Below are positions 56,384 through 64,000 of a stretch of 64,000 nucleotides of DNA, one piece after another; position 1 is the first letter of the stretch; each line of letters starts with the position of its first letter. The stretch is from Photobacterium sp. TLY01. Its GTDB lineage: Bacteria > Pseudomonadota > Gammaproteobacteria > Enterobacterales > Vibrionaceae. The notes under the pieces are model-generated. The model saw only the letters and a list, made by a program, of their open reading frames with translations, was not told the origin of the DNA and did no database searches. The position numbers were made by a program, and so were the translations under genes. The DNA lies in contig NZ_CP090364.1 of NCBI RefSeq assembly GCF_021432065.1, positions 1,626,601-1,690,600 on the forward strand. The letters run 5' to 3'.

Positions 56384-57793
56384 TTAGACCTTATCAGCTT
56401 TACCGGCGAAGTTAGCCAATTTTGAGAGTTGTTTATCCAGCCAGTTCGGTGTTCGGTTCTCATCTTCCGCGCTTTCTTTTCGTCGTATCGCGTTTCTGAC
56501 CAGAATGGCCCCCAGCCAGCGAATCGGCTCAGGTGGAAAAGAGCCTTTAGGTCCTGACGCTAATCCAGAGCGTGTCCAGTCATTGTCTTCTTCGAGCACC
56601 AGAGAAGAGAGGATTTGTCCACCGATCCAGCTCTGCACTACCCCATTACCGGAATACCCCAAGCCATACACAACAGAAGGGGTGTCCGTTAAACGGCCAA
56701 AAAAAGGCATCCCTGTGGCGGAGCGATCAGACGCACCAGTCCAGGTCGTCGCCACTGGAACTGAGTGCATCGCAGGAAAAAATCGCCGAAAAGCGGCATC
56801 AAGGATGGTTTGATAACGGCTTGGCTGATCAAAAACGGCGCTCATTCTGTTACCAAAAGAAAAATAGTTGCCACCTTTGCCGAGCATCAATCGGCCATCG
56901 GGCGTTGTGCGGTAATAATGAACAAAGGTCCGGCCATCAATCACCGACTTGCCGTCACGAAAACCCAGGTTTTTCAGAAGATCTGGGGCAGGTTCAGTGA
57001 TCAACATGTCAGACGAGACCAACACCACACTGTTTTTAAATTCGGGAAGTAAAGCTGGTGTCCAGGCATTTAATGCCAGCACTACTTTATTGGCCTGTAT
57101 ATTCGCGCAGGGCGTCGTGATTCGGATTGGCGTATTCTGGCGATGGAGTTCAGTCATTGGTGTGTGTTCGAAAATGCTCACTCCCATTTGCTCTGCAACC
57201 CGTTTGAGGCCTCTGACCAGAAATCCTGGTTGCACCGTCCCAGCGGCTGATGAAAAATGGCCCTCCAGATGTAAATCTGATCCCGATTCTGATTTCACCT
57301 TTTCCGTCGTCCAAGGCTGCCAGGCATTGATCGACTGCTTGTCCAGCGCCGCCAAAACTGGCGCCATTGCCCCTAATTGCGCCTTGTTTGACGCAGTATA
57401 CAAGGTGCCATCTAACCGGATCTGCGCCTCAATGCCATGCGTTTTACAAAACGCCTCGATGTCATAGACAGCCGCTTCAGAGGCTTTCACCAATCGAATG
57501 GCTTCTGCTTCACCATACAGTTTTTTTAAGCTCAGATACTTGGTTGACCAGGTCAGCATGCAGCCGCCGTTTCGACCCGATGCCCCGCTGCCGCAGAGAT
57601 CTTTTTCAATCACCAGGATATCCAGAGACGGCTGTTTCACTTTCAGCTGGATGGCCGTCCACAATCCGGTGAACCCGCCACCTACGATGCAGACATCGGC
57701 TGTTGTGTCTGTCTCTAGCTTCCTGGGTTGAAAATCAGGTTCGCTTTTCAGTGCTTCTTGAAACCAAAATGAGCTGTATTGTGTCGATTGCAT
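56384..57793 (-). CDS. FAD-dependent amine oxidase / DAO-family oxidoreductase
   Basis: 469 residues from ATG 57793 (MQSTQYS; TTGGTGGCG upstream); the in-frame extension upstream is rejected. DadA/PuuB-like: dinucleotide motif VCIVGGGFTGLWTAIQL (about 34-50), VIEKDLCGSGASGRNGG (about 62-78, the GASGRNGG typical of amine-oxidising DAO members) and a C-terminal GYSGNGV motif. Resembles gamma-glutamylputrescine oxidase and glycine/AEP-type oxidases; substrate not inferable. Alone in its transcription unit. Confidence 0.88.
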   Translation of the reverse strand: MQSTQYSSFWFQEALKSEPDFQPRKLETDTTADVCIVGGGFTGLWTAIQLKVKQPSLDILVIEKDLCGSGASGRNGGCMLTWSTKYLSLKKLYGEAEAIRLVKASEAAVYDIEAFCKTHGIEAQIRLDGTLYTASNKAQLGAMAPVLAALDKQSINAWQPWTTEKVKSESGSDLHLEGHFSSAAGTVQPGFLVRGLKRVAEQMGVSIFEHTPMTELHRQNTPIRITTPCANIQANKVVLALNAWTPALLPEFKNSVVLVSSDMLITEPAPDLLKNLGFRDGKSVIDGRTFVHYYRTTPDGRLMLGKGGNYFSFGNRMSAVFDQPSRYQTILDAAFRRFFPAMHSVPVATTWTGASDRSATGMPFFGRLTDTPSVVYGLGYSGNGVVQSWIGGQILSSLVLEEDNDWTRSGLASGPKGSFPPEPIRWLGAILVRNAIRRKESAEDENRTPNWLDKQLSKLANFAGKADKV

Positions 57794-57918
57794 TGCGCCA
57801 CCAAGTGGTATAGACCAAAATTGCATATACTCTACGCAAGCTGCCTGCCCAGGCTCAATAGCCAGCAGCACAGTGACACAGAAAATTCATCTTAGGCTGG
57901 AAGAGAGGAAGAAGTGAC

Positions 57919-57960
57919 ACAGCCTTCAGATTTCTGCAGACGCGGAAATCTGAAGGCTGT
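57919..57960. other. Perfect 16-bp inverted repeat downstream of ldtD
   Basis: ACAGCCTTCAGATTTC (57919-57934) pairs perfectly with GAAATCTGAAGGCTGT (57945-57960); loop TGCAGACGCG. It starts about 49 bp after the ldtD stop on the minus strand. Neither strand has a T-run afterwards, so not a standard terminator. It could be an RNA-stability element or structured RNA. Confidence 0.85.
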
Positions 57961-58008
57961 CAATCGCAATGAGATTGCTAAAGCATATAGCCGACAAGCG
58001 CAGGGGGC

Positions 58009-59775
58009 TCATCGATAGTTCATCATGGCAATGTAGTCATGTTCTTGCGGGACGGTGGAATCATCATCGTAGCCATAAATATCATCACGGACCTGCAATT
58101 TACCTTGTTCATCAAGCCAGGCGGTCCGGTAAATAAAATCCACTGCCAGTGTTTTGCGCAGATTGATTGTCGCCGGGTTACGTTTTCTCAATAAATTATC
58201 ATAGGTTGCACTTTGCCCGGCCCGCTGCCGCTCCAGCAGGTAATAGGCTAAATCGTGCGCCTTCTCCACCCTGACGCAGCCCGAGCTGAAATTCCTTTTA
58301 CTTTTGTTAAACAGACGCTTAGCCGGCGTATCGTGCAGATAAATTGAAAAATCATTGGGCATCATGAATTTCACCTGACCCAGCGCATTATCCGGGCCCG
58401 GCCTTTGCTGAAATTCGTAAGGAAAATTGCTGGCTGACACCGTACTCCAGTCAATCTGCGCAGGATCAATAGACTGATCATCACTCCATCTCGATACCAT
58501 CCGCATGTTATGCCGTGCCAGATAATCCGGCGATCGCCTCATACTGGGGATAACATCTTCTTCCTTGATGGTTTCAGGGACATTCCAGGTTGGATTGACC
58601 ACCATATGATTAATCGCAGAAGAGAATAAATAGGTTGGCCGGCTGCTTCTGCCCACAATCACTTTGGATTCAAATACCACATTTTCATCATCCATAATTC
58701 GCAGCATGAATTCCGGAATATTCACCTGAAGCACCTCACCCTGCCCATGCCTCTGCAGGACACGGTTGCGCTGAAGATTCAGTGCCAGAAGCTGAGCAAC
58801 CTGTTCGTAAGAACGCGCCATATTCTGCGCGGTTTCAGGACCAATGACGCCATCATCTGTCAGGCCATGTCGCTGCTGGAACTGGCGGATGGCCTGATGA
58901 AGTACACCGGTATTGGTGAATCGTTTTGCGACAGACTCACCTGTTGCCTGATCCGTCTTCATGACATTGGCATAATTCTGATCAGACAAATCACCATAGG
59001 TATTGAGCATACGCGCAAGCTTGTCACCGTTAGGTATCTCAGCGCCAAATTTAATGGCCGGACGCCCCGACAGATACACACCATGCGGCTGGGCCTGTTC
59101 AAGCATATGCATTTCAGCAACCAGTGCGTCAAAGTGCTTATCTGTCGGACGCAGTCGTTGCAGGGAAGTTATCGTCAGCGGCACAGTGAGCACAGGAGCT
59201 GAAGCAAGATGTTGTGCATCCAGAGTAAAACTGGCAGGCCGATAAAGCGAACTCGGATCATTGAGCATCTGATTGACAGTGGACTGATAGACCAAAAGGG
59301 TATCTGTCGCCAGAAGATCCAGACCGCGTTGATCATTACGCTGCGATAGTTGTTGCAGCTCCTGAACTCGCTGCAGTAACCCCGGCACCCTGCGGGTTTC
59401 AGCCAGTGCTGTTATCTGCAGCAGTAGTTCATCTAACAGCGCGGGATCACGCCAAAGGGGCATAAAATCATGACTGGCGTAGAGGTTTTGCAACGCCGTT
59501 GGAAAACACAACTGGTCAGTCTGGCTCGGACAAAGCTGGCGAGAACTCAGAATGGAAACAGATTCCAGCCCATGCCTGCCGAGTTGTGGGACAGTCAGCG
59601 TAGCAGACACAATCGAACTCTGAGCTGGAACCAGCCTGATCACGCCCTCTTCTGCCGCCAGCGACTGTGCGGACATCAAGACTGCCGCAAACAGTGCGGC
59701 TGTTCCTTTCACTAAACCAAAGACCGCAACATCCATTGCCTGTCGTGTCACTTTGCCGCTTTTGACGTTGAGCAT
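58009..59775 (-). CDS. ldtD: L,D-transpeptidase (YcbB/LdtD type)
   Basis: 588 residues from ATG 59775. Membrane-anchored or secreted N-terminus, about residues 10-40; a peptidoglycan-binding domain (HQAIRQFQQRHGLTDDGVIGPETAQNM, about 285-315); YkuD catalytic domain (about 355-520) with HDTPAKRLF and the active-site motif SSGCVRVE, Cys about 500. Forms 3-3 cross-links in peptidoglycan and gives beta-lactam tolerance in E. coli. A GTG 15 bp upstream is possible. Hairpin downstream, terminator of folE upstream. Confidence 0.93.
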   Translation of the reverse strand: MLNVKSGKVTRQAMDVAVFGLVKGTAALFAAVLMSAQSLAAEEGVIRLVPAQSSIVSATLTVPQLGRHGLESVSILSSRQLCPSQTDQLCFPTALQNLYASHDFMPLWRDPALLDELLLQITALAETRRVPGLLQRVQELQQLSQRNDQRGLDLLATDTLLVYQSTVNQMLNDPSSLYRPASFTLDAQHLASAPVLTVPLTITSLQRLRPTDKHFDALVAEMHMLEQAQPHGVYLSGRPAIKFGAEIPNGDKLARMLNTYGDLSDQNYANVMKTDQATGESVAKRFTNTGVLHQAIRQFQQRHGLTDDGVIGPETAQNMARSYEQVAQLLALNLQRNRVLQRHGQGEVLQVNIPEFMLRIMDDENVVFESKVIVGRSSRPTYLFSSAINHMVVNPTWNVPETIKEEDVIPSMRRSPDYLARHNMRMVSRWSDDQSIDPAQIDWSTVSASNFPYEFQQRPGPDNALGQVKFMMPNDFSIYLHDTPAKRLFNKSKRNFSSGCVRVEKAHDLAYYLLERQRAGQSATYDNLLRKRNPATINLRKTLAVDFIYRTAWLDEQGKLQVRDDIYGYDDDSTVPQEHDYIAMMNYR

Positions 59776-60095
59776 AGCCTGACACCCCACTTTACGTTCT
59801 TCATTATGCGCACTAAAAGTCAGTCGTGGTTAACTCACTTTTATCCGGCTTTTCTTAGCCTAAGTTTATCCAAGCCACCAGCCGTAAAGTGTTCAATATT
59901 TAATAATCGCTAATATTAAGGTTAGATAAACATTAAAGTATCTGTGCAGTAATGATTGACGCTATATTCACTATTTTTAATATTAATTACGTAATTTTGT
60001 CTTGCATATATGGAATAGCCGCCATAAAAAAAGCCAATACAGACAGTTAGCTGTATTGGCTTTTTTATGACAACAGGCTGGGTAACGAAAAGCGG
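59776..60095. other. Intergenic region ldtD-folE
   Basis: About 320 bp holding the folE terminator (60026-60066) and the ldtD promoter region, AT-rich between 59890 and 60010. No gene seen. Confidence 0.45.
60026..60066. terminator. Terminator of folE
   Basis: Long stem AAAAAAGCCAATACAG / CTGTATTGGCTTTTTT with a seven-base loop, 30 bp past the folE stop; symmetric, so bidirectional. Confidence 0.93.
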
Positions 60096-60749
60096 TTAAC
60101 GCAGTCCGTGAAGAAACTCTGCCCGGGTCGCAGGTATGCGTTTAAAAATGCCGCCGAGTGCGGTCGTTGTCGTCTCACTGGTTTGATCCATCACACCGCG
60201 AGCTTTCACGCAGTAGTGCGTCGCATCAATTCTCACCGCGACATCATCACTTTCCAACAAGGTTTGTAGCGCCACTAAAATTTGTTGCGTCATACGTTCC
60301 TGCACCTGCGGACGCTGAGCAAAGAAACGTACAATACGGTTGATCTTGGACAGACCGATGATTTTACCGCGCGGAATATAAGCTACCGTAGCTTTACCAT
60401 CAATAGTCACAAGGTGATGTTCACAAGTGCTGGTAAGAGTGATGTCTTTTACCCGCACCATTTCGTCACAGTTCATTTTGTTATCAATGACAGTGATTTT
60501 CGGAAAATTGGCGTAATCGAGACCAGAGAAAATTTCATCTACATACATCTTAGCGATACGTTTTGGAGTATCCATCAAGCTATCATCGGTGAGATCCAGA
60601 GATAATAATCCCAGAATTTCACGCATGTGGAATTCAATACGTTCTTTCTTCTCGGCATTGCCAACCAATTCGGTTGTCATCGGGGTTTCCAGTCCGCGAT
60701 CTTCTAACGCCTGGCGGACTTTCAATGCTGATTCGCTTAATGTTGTCAT
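60096..60749 (-). CDS. folE: GTP cyclohydrolase I
   Basis: Opens the purine ring of GTP to make 7,8-dihydroneopterin triphosphate, first step of folate synthesis. 217 residues (E. coli 222). Zinc ligands C109 and H112 (TSTCEHHLV) and C180 ([11 protein letters not shown]), and the [12 protein letters not shown] helix. ATG at 60749 with GGAG upstream. Divergent from moeA, the arrangement known from E. coli-like genomes. Confidence 0.97.
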   Translation of the reverse strand: MTTLSESALKVRQALEDRGLETPMTTELVGNAEKKERIEFHMREILGLLSLDLTDDSLMDTPKRIAKMYVDEIFSGLDYANFPKITVIDNKMNCDEMVRVKDITLTSTCEHHLVTIDGKATVAYIPRGKIIGLSKINRIVRFFAQRPQVQERMTQQILVALQTLLESDDVAVRIDATHYCVKARGVMDQTSETTTTALGGIFKRIPATRAEFLHGLR

Positions 60750-60930
60750 TTTCTCCTCCGACTGACTGAGGCTGATGATCGAACAACACTGCCTTGCCAG
60801 TAAAACTAAGCCCGAAGGATACCCCCATTTGGCAACAATTACACCTCGTATTTGCTGGGGGAATTAGTTCCGACGCGTTTTTTTTGTCATAATAGTCAGC
60901 AATTAAGCATAACGAATGAAGGATTAACAA

Positions 60931-62166
60931 ATGGACTCGTGTGATGCGCCGGGCTTGATGCCAGTAGACACTGCTATCGAGAAAATGCTGTCAGTGGTCA
61001 AACCCATCAGCAAAACCAATAGATTACCTTTGGCAGAAACACTCGGGCTGGTGCTGGCAGAGGATGTCATCTCACCGATTAACGTCCCGCCCTTTGCCAA
61101 TTCCGCCATGGATGGCTACGCCCTTCAGCGTGCTGATTTAGACAAAACAGACACCCTGACTTTGGCGGGTCAGTCGTTTGCCGGTACTCCTTTCGACGGT
61201 ACATGCCAATCAGGCCAGTGCATTCGTATTATGACCGGCGCTGAGCTTCCTGCTGGAACGGATACCGTGATCATGCAGGAAGAGATTGAAGCTATCGGTG
61301 ACCAAATCCGCTTTCTGGTGAAACCCAAAGCCGGAGATAATGTCCGCCCGATTGGCGATGACATCAAACTCGGCGAGGTTGTCGTTGCCAAAGGTCACAG
61401 GCTGTCAGCACGAGAGCTCCCGCTGATCGCTTCACTGGGCATTGCCCGCTTACCTGTTTTCGAGCGCCCCAAAGTCGCTTTTTTCTCGACCGGAGATGAG
61501 CTGCGCCCGCTCGGCGAGCCGCTGGCCGCTGGTCAGATTTACGACAGTAACCGCTACGGGATTCGGGCGCTGCTAGACAAGTTCGGCTGCGAGGTACTGG
61601 ATCTGGGTATTATCCCTGACGATCCTGCTCAGCTGGATGCGGCATTTGCAAAAGCCACCAGCACAGCTGATATGTTGATCACGTCAGGTGGTGTCAGTGT
61701 CGGGGAAGCCGATTACACAAAAGATATCCTGACCCAGCAAGGCGAAGTTGGTTTCTGGAAGATTGCCATGAAACCGGGTAAACCTTTTGCCTTCGGCAAG
61801 GTCAACGAGTGCTGGTTTTGCGGCCTGCCGGGCAACCCGGTTTCAGCCATGCTCACCCTGTATCAGATTGTTCAGCCTGTGCTTGCACAGTTAGCGGGCC
61901 AGAGTCAGTATCAGGCTCCCCAGCGCTTACCGGCCATTGCCAGCACCGTATTTAAAAAGCGCCCTGGACGCACTGACTTCCAGCGCGGTATTTATCAGGT
62001 GAACAGCAAAGGACAGATTGAAGTTGCCACTACAGGTAATCAGGGGTCAGGCGCATTCAGCTCCATGCATCAGGCCAACTGCCTGGTCATTCTGGAACAA
62101 GAGCGGGATAAAGTGCAGCCGGGTGAAACCGTCACGATTGAACCCTTTAATGCCAGTATGTATTAA
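60931..62166 (+). CDS. moeA: Molybdopterin molybdenumtransferase
   Basis: Inserts molybdate into adenylated molybdopterin. 411 residues, exactly the E. coli MoeA length. MoeA domains I and II (PFANSAMDGYAL near 52-63; MTGAELPAGTDTVIMQEE near 101-118), MoCF domain III (STGDEL, GGVSVGEADYTKDIL about 252-266, MKPGKPFAFG) and domain IV. ATG at 60931 with GAAGGA. 24 bp before moeB. Confidence 0.97.
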   Translation: MDSCDAPGLMPVDTAIEKMLSVVKPISKTNRLPLAETLGLVLAEDVISPINVPPFANSAMDGYALQRADLDKTDTLTLAGQSFAGTPFDGTCQSGQCIRIMTGAELPAGTDTVIMQEEIEAIGDQIRFLVKPKAGDNVRPIGDDIKLGEVVVAKGHRLSARELPLIASLGIARLPVFERPKVAFFSTGDELRPLGEPLAAGQIYDSNRYGIRALLDKFGCEVLDLGIIPDDPAQLDAAFAKATSTADMLITSGGVSVGEADYTKDILTQQGEVGFWKIAMKPGKPFAFGKVNECWFCGLPGNPVSAMLTLYQIVQPVLAQLAGQSQYQAPQRLPAIASTVFKKRPGRTDFQRGIYQVNSKGQIEVATTGNQGSGAFSSMHQANCLVILEQERDKVQPGETVTIEPFNASMY

Positions 62167-62190
62167 ATGACGATAACGCAGGAGTCAGTC

Positions 62191-62946
62191 ATGGAAGAGT
62201 TATCTGATCAAGAGATGCTGCGTTACAACCGGCAGATCATTTTGCGTCAGTTCGACTTTGAGGGCCAGGAAGCCTTAAAAGCGGCGCACATCCTGATCCT
62301 GGGTGCCGGAGGGTTAGGTTGCGCTGCGAGCCAGTACCTGGCTGCGGCCGGCGCCGGCGTGCTGACCCTGATTGATGACGATAAGGTCGAGCTCTCCAAT
62401 CTGCAACGCCAAGTGCTCCATCACGATGCGACCGTGGGCATGCTGAAAGTCGACTCCGCCAGACAGGCACTTGAGCGGCTGAATCCGCACTGCACTGTTA
62501 ACGCCATTGGCGAGCGTCTGGATGATACCGCACTGCTCGATTTGATCAAACAGCATACGCTGGTTGTCGACTGCAGCGATAACCTGCCGACGCGAAACCA
62601 GCTGAACCGTTTGTGTTTCCAGACGAAAACCCCGCTGGTTTCCGGCGCTGCAATTCGCATGGAAGGCCAGGTCAGCGTTTTCACCTATCAGGACGAGCAA
62701 CCTTGCTATGCCTGTCTGAGCAGCCTGTTCGGCGAACAAAACCTGAGCTGTGTTGAAGCCGGCGTTATGTCACCTCTGGTTGGGATTATTGGAGCGGTTC
62801 AGGCGATGGAAGCCATTAAAGTGGTTGCTGCGATGGGCAACCCCCTGGCAGGCAAAATCCTGTTGCTGGACGCCATGACCATGCACTGGCGGGAAATGAA
62901 GCTGATGAAACAGGCAAACTGCCCGGTTTGCGGAAGTGATCAATAA
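62191..62946 (+). CDS. moeB: Molybdopterin-synthase adenylyltransferase
   Basis: Activates the MoaD C-terminus by adenylation, E1-like. 251 residues from ATG 62191 (MEELSDQEM; GGAG upstream); the earlier in-frame start at 62167 is rejected. Rossmann motif ILGAGGLGCAASQYLAAAG (about 36-54), D-x-D-x-V-E-LSNLQRQ (about 58-70) and zinc cysteines CYAC (about 173-176) and CPVC near the end. Operon with moeA. Confidence 0.96.
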   Translation: MEELSDQEMLRYNRQIILRQFDFEGQEALKAAHILILGAGGLGCAASQYLAAAGAGVLTLIDDDKVELSNLQRQVLHHDATVGMLKVDSARQALERLNPHCTVNAIGERLDDTALLDLIKQHTLVVDCSDNLPTRNQLNRLCFQTKTPLVSGAAIRMEGQVSVFTYQDEQPCYACLSSLFGEQNLSCVEAGVMSPLVGIIGAVQAMEAIKVVAAMGNPLAGKILLLDAMTMHWREMKLMKQANCPVCGSDQ

Positions 62947-62956
62947 CACGAGTAAA

Positions 62957-62985
62957 AAAGAGCCTGACTGACATCAGGCTCTTTG
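62957..62985. terminator. Terminator after moeB
   Basis: Stem AAAGAGCCTGA / TCAGGCTCTTT with a short loop, A-run before and TTTG after; between convergent moeB and the oppA-like gene. Confidence 0.88.
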
Positions 62986-63012
62986 TTCAATAGTACAGCA
63001 TGTTTCGTCACA

Positions 63013-64000
63013 TCACTTCATGATGTACAGATCACGGGTGTAACGGTTTGACGATGCATTGGTCGTCGAATACCCGCCAACTTTTGGCGACTTGATGACG
63101 GTCTTGGTATAGAAATACACAGGGATAGCCGGCATATCTTCGGCAAAAATACGTTCCGCTTGCTGATAGAAGTGATTACGCTCTTTATCCGATTTCGCCG
63201 CTAAAGCATCTGCCATGGCTTTGTCGTAGGCTTTGTTTGCCCAGCGCGAATAGTTCATGCCCTTGCTTTCAAAGTACGACAAAAAGGTTGATGCTTCGTT
63301 GTAGTCACCGACCCAGGCATAACGCGCCAGACTGAAGTCTTTCTGAGCCAGTTTCTGCAGGAATGTTTTCCATTCCTGATTGGCCAGATCCACTTCGACC
63401 GGCAGGCTCTGTTTCCACATCGACAACATTGCCAGCGCCAGCTTTTTGTGCGCTTCATTGGTGTTATAGACCAGCTCAAATTTCAGCGGATTGTCTTTCG
63501 AATAGCCCGCTTCTTTCAACAGTTCCCGCGCTTTTTGGTTACGTTCCTTCTGAGACAGAGACGCCCAGGGCAATTCCGGCGCATCAAAACCCGCCACAGC
63601 AGGCGGTGTCACACCGTAGGCAGGAATCTGCCCCTGCCCCAGAATACGCTGAGTCACCACGTCGCGGTCAATTGCGTAAGCCAGTGCTTTGCGAACGCGC
63701 ACATCATCGAAGGGCTTCTTATCTAAATTGAACAGATAGTAATAGGTTGCCAGCGAAGGCATGGTCAGCAACTCATCAGGACGCTCTTGCTTGATTTGCT
63801 GATATTGTTCGAGCGGAAATGTCGCCGTGATGTCAATTTCACCGGTACGGTAACGGTTATACTCTGCCGTCTGGTTTTCAATCGCCAGGTAGGCCGCTTT
63901 ATTGATCACGGTTTTTGCATCATTCCAGTATGCCGGGTTACGCACCAGATCAATCCGCTCGTTCACCACCCAGTTGGTCAGCGTGTAAGCACCTGAGCTG
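63013..64000 (-). CDS. oppA: Oligopeptide ABC transporter binding protein OppA (C-terminal part)
   Basis: C-terminal 328 residues of an SBP_bac_5 periplasmic protein; the start and signal peptide lie beyond the right edge. Visible: SGAYTLTNWVVNERIDLVRNPAYWN (binding-lobe region), FNLDKKPFDDVRVRKALAYAIDRDV and the C-terminal ARYAWVGDYNEASTFL. E. coli OppA is 543 residues, so about 60% is here. The frame runs to the window end without stop. Confidence 0.92.
   Translation of the reverse strand, partial: SSGAYTLTNWVVNERIDLVRNPAYWNDAKTVINKAAYLAIENQTAEYNRYRTGEIDITATFPLEQYQQIKQERPDELLTMPSLATYYYLFNLDKKPFDDVRVRKALAYAIDRDVVTQRILGQGQIPAYGVTPPAVAGFDAPELPWASLSQKERNQKARELLKEAGYSKDNPLKFELVYNTNEAHKKLALAMLSMWKQSLPVEVDLANQEWKTFLQKLAQKDFSLARYAWVGDYNEASTFLSYFESKGMNYSRWANKAYDKAMADALAAKSDKERNHFYQQAERIFAEDMPAIPVYFYTKTVIKSPKVGGYSTTNASSNRYTRDLYIMK

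Overview
The window reads as a chromosomal segment of a marine gammaproteobacterium of the Vibrionaceae, most like Photobacterium or a close relative. The evidence is an E. coli-like housekeeping gene order (prc-proQ-msrC / letA-letB-rsmF, moeA-moeB / folE) combined with Vibrionaceae hallmarks: a 918-residue PrtV-type M6 metalloprotease, a phnW-pbfA-phnX aminoethylphosphonate cluster, a DUF496 (YeeX) gene, and ERIC-type repeat DNA. Both ends cut genes: pepN at the left and an oppA-like gene at the right. No prophage, CRISPR array, tRNA or rRNA was recognised.

Layout. 1-16 kb: pepN, pncB, a secreted two-repeat protein, prc-proQ, msrC, an ABC exporter leading into letA-letB (envelope lipid transport), rsmF, azoR, yeeX. 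16-20.4 kb: two tandem cold-shock genes, a decayed IS3-family element with intact ends and a 4-bp target duplication, then a type-3 copper tyrosinase with a small unknown downstream gene. 20.5-30.3 kb: sbcB, a short membrane-anchored ToxR-like regulator, lrgAB (yohJK), cdd with a CRP-type promoter, a DMT transporter, an ERIC element, acnA, tpm. 30.5-33.4 kb: small unknown genes around sulA, with two LexA boxes; one lies between a lipoprotein gene and a 22-codon ORF. 33.4-41.8 kb: 2-aminoethylphosphonate (AEP) cluster phnX-pbfA-phnW / phnS, phnT-phnU, phnR, with three copies of a palindrome proposed as the PhnR operator. 41.9-46.2 kb: aapJQMP amino-acid ABC transporter. 46.8-57.8 kb: a flippase-like protein, prtV preceded by a small secreted protein that resembles the PrtV N-terminal pro-region, a GFA-fold protein, a GNAT acetyltransferase, a large lipoprotein, a POT peptide transporter and a DAO-family flavoprotein. 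58-64 kb: L,D-transpeptidase, folE, moeA-moeB and the C-terminal part of OppA.

How the genes work together. The AEP cluster is a complete import and degradation route: PhnSTU imports AEP, PhnW deaminates it to phosphonoacetaldehyde, PhnX cleaves this to acetaldehyde and phosphate, PbfA feeds in (R)-1-hydroxy-AEP, and PhnR probably controls it. With aapJQMP, the POT transporter, OppA and secreted PrtV it gives a nutrient-scavenging character. LetAB, LdtD, Prc and the adjacent exporter act on the envelope. The most novel-looking items are the PrtV pro-region-like small protein, the LexA-box / lipoprotein / micro-ORF arrangement, the PhnR operator set, and a perfect 16-bp hairpin downstream of the L,D-transpeptidase gene.
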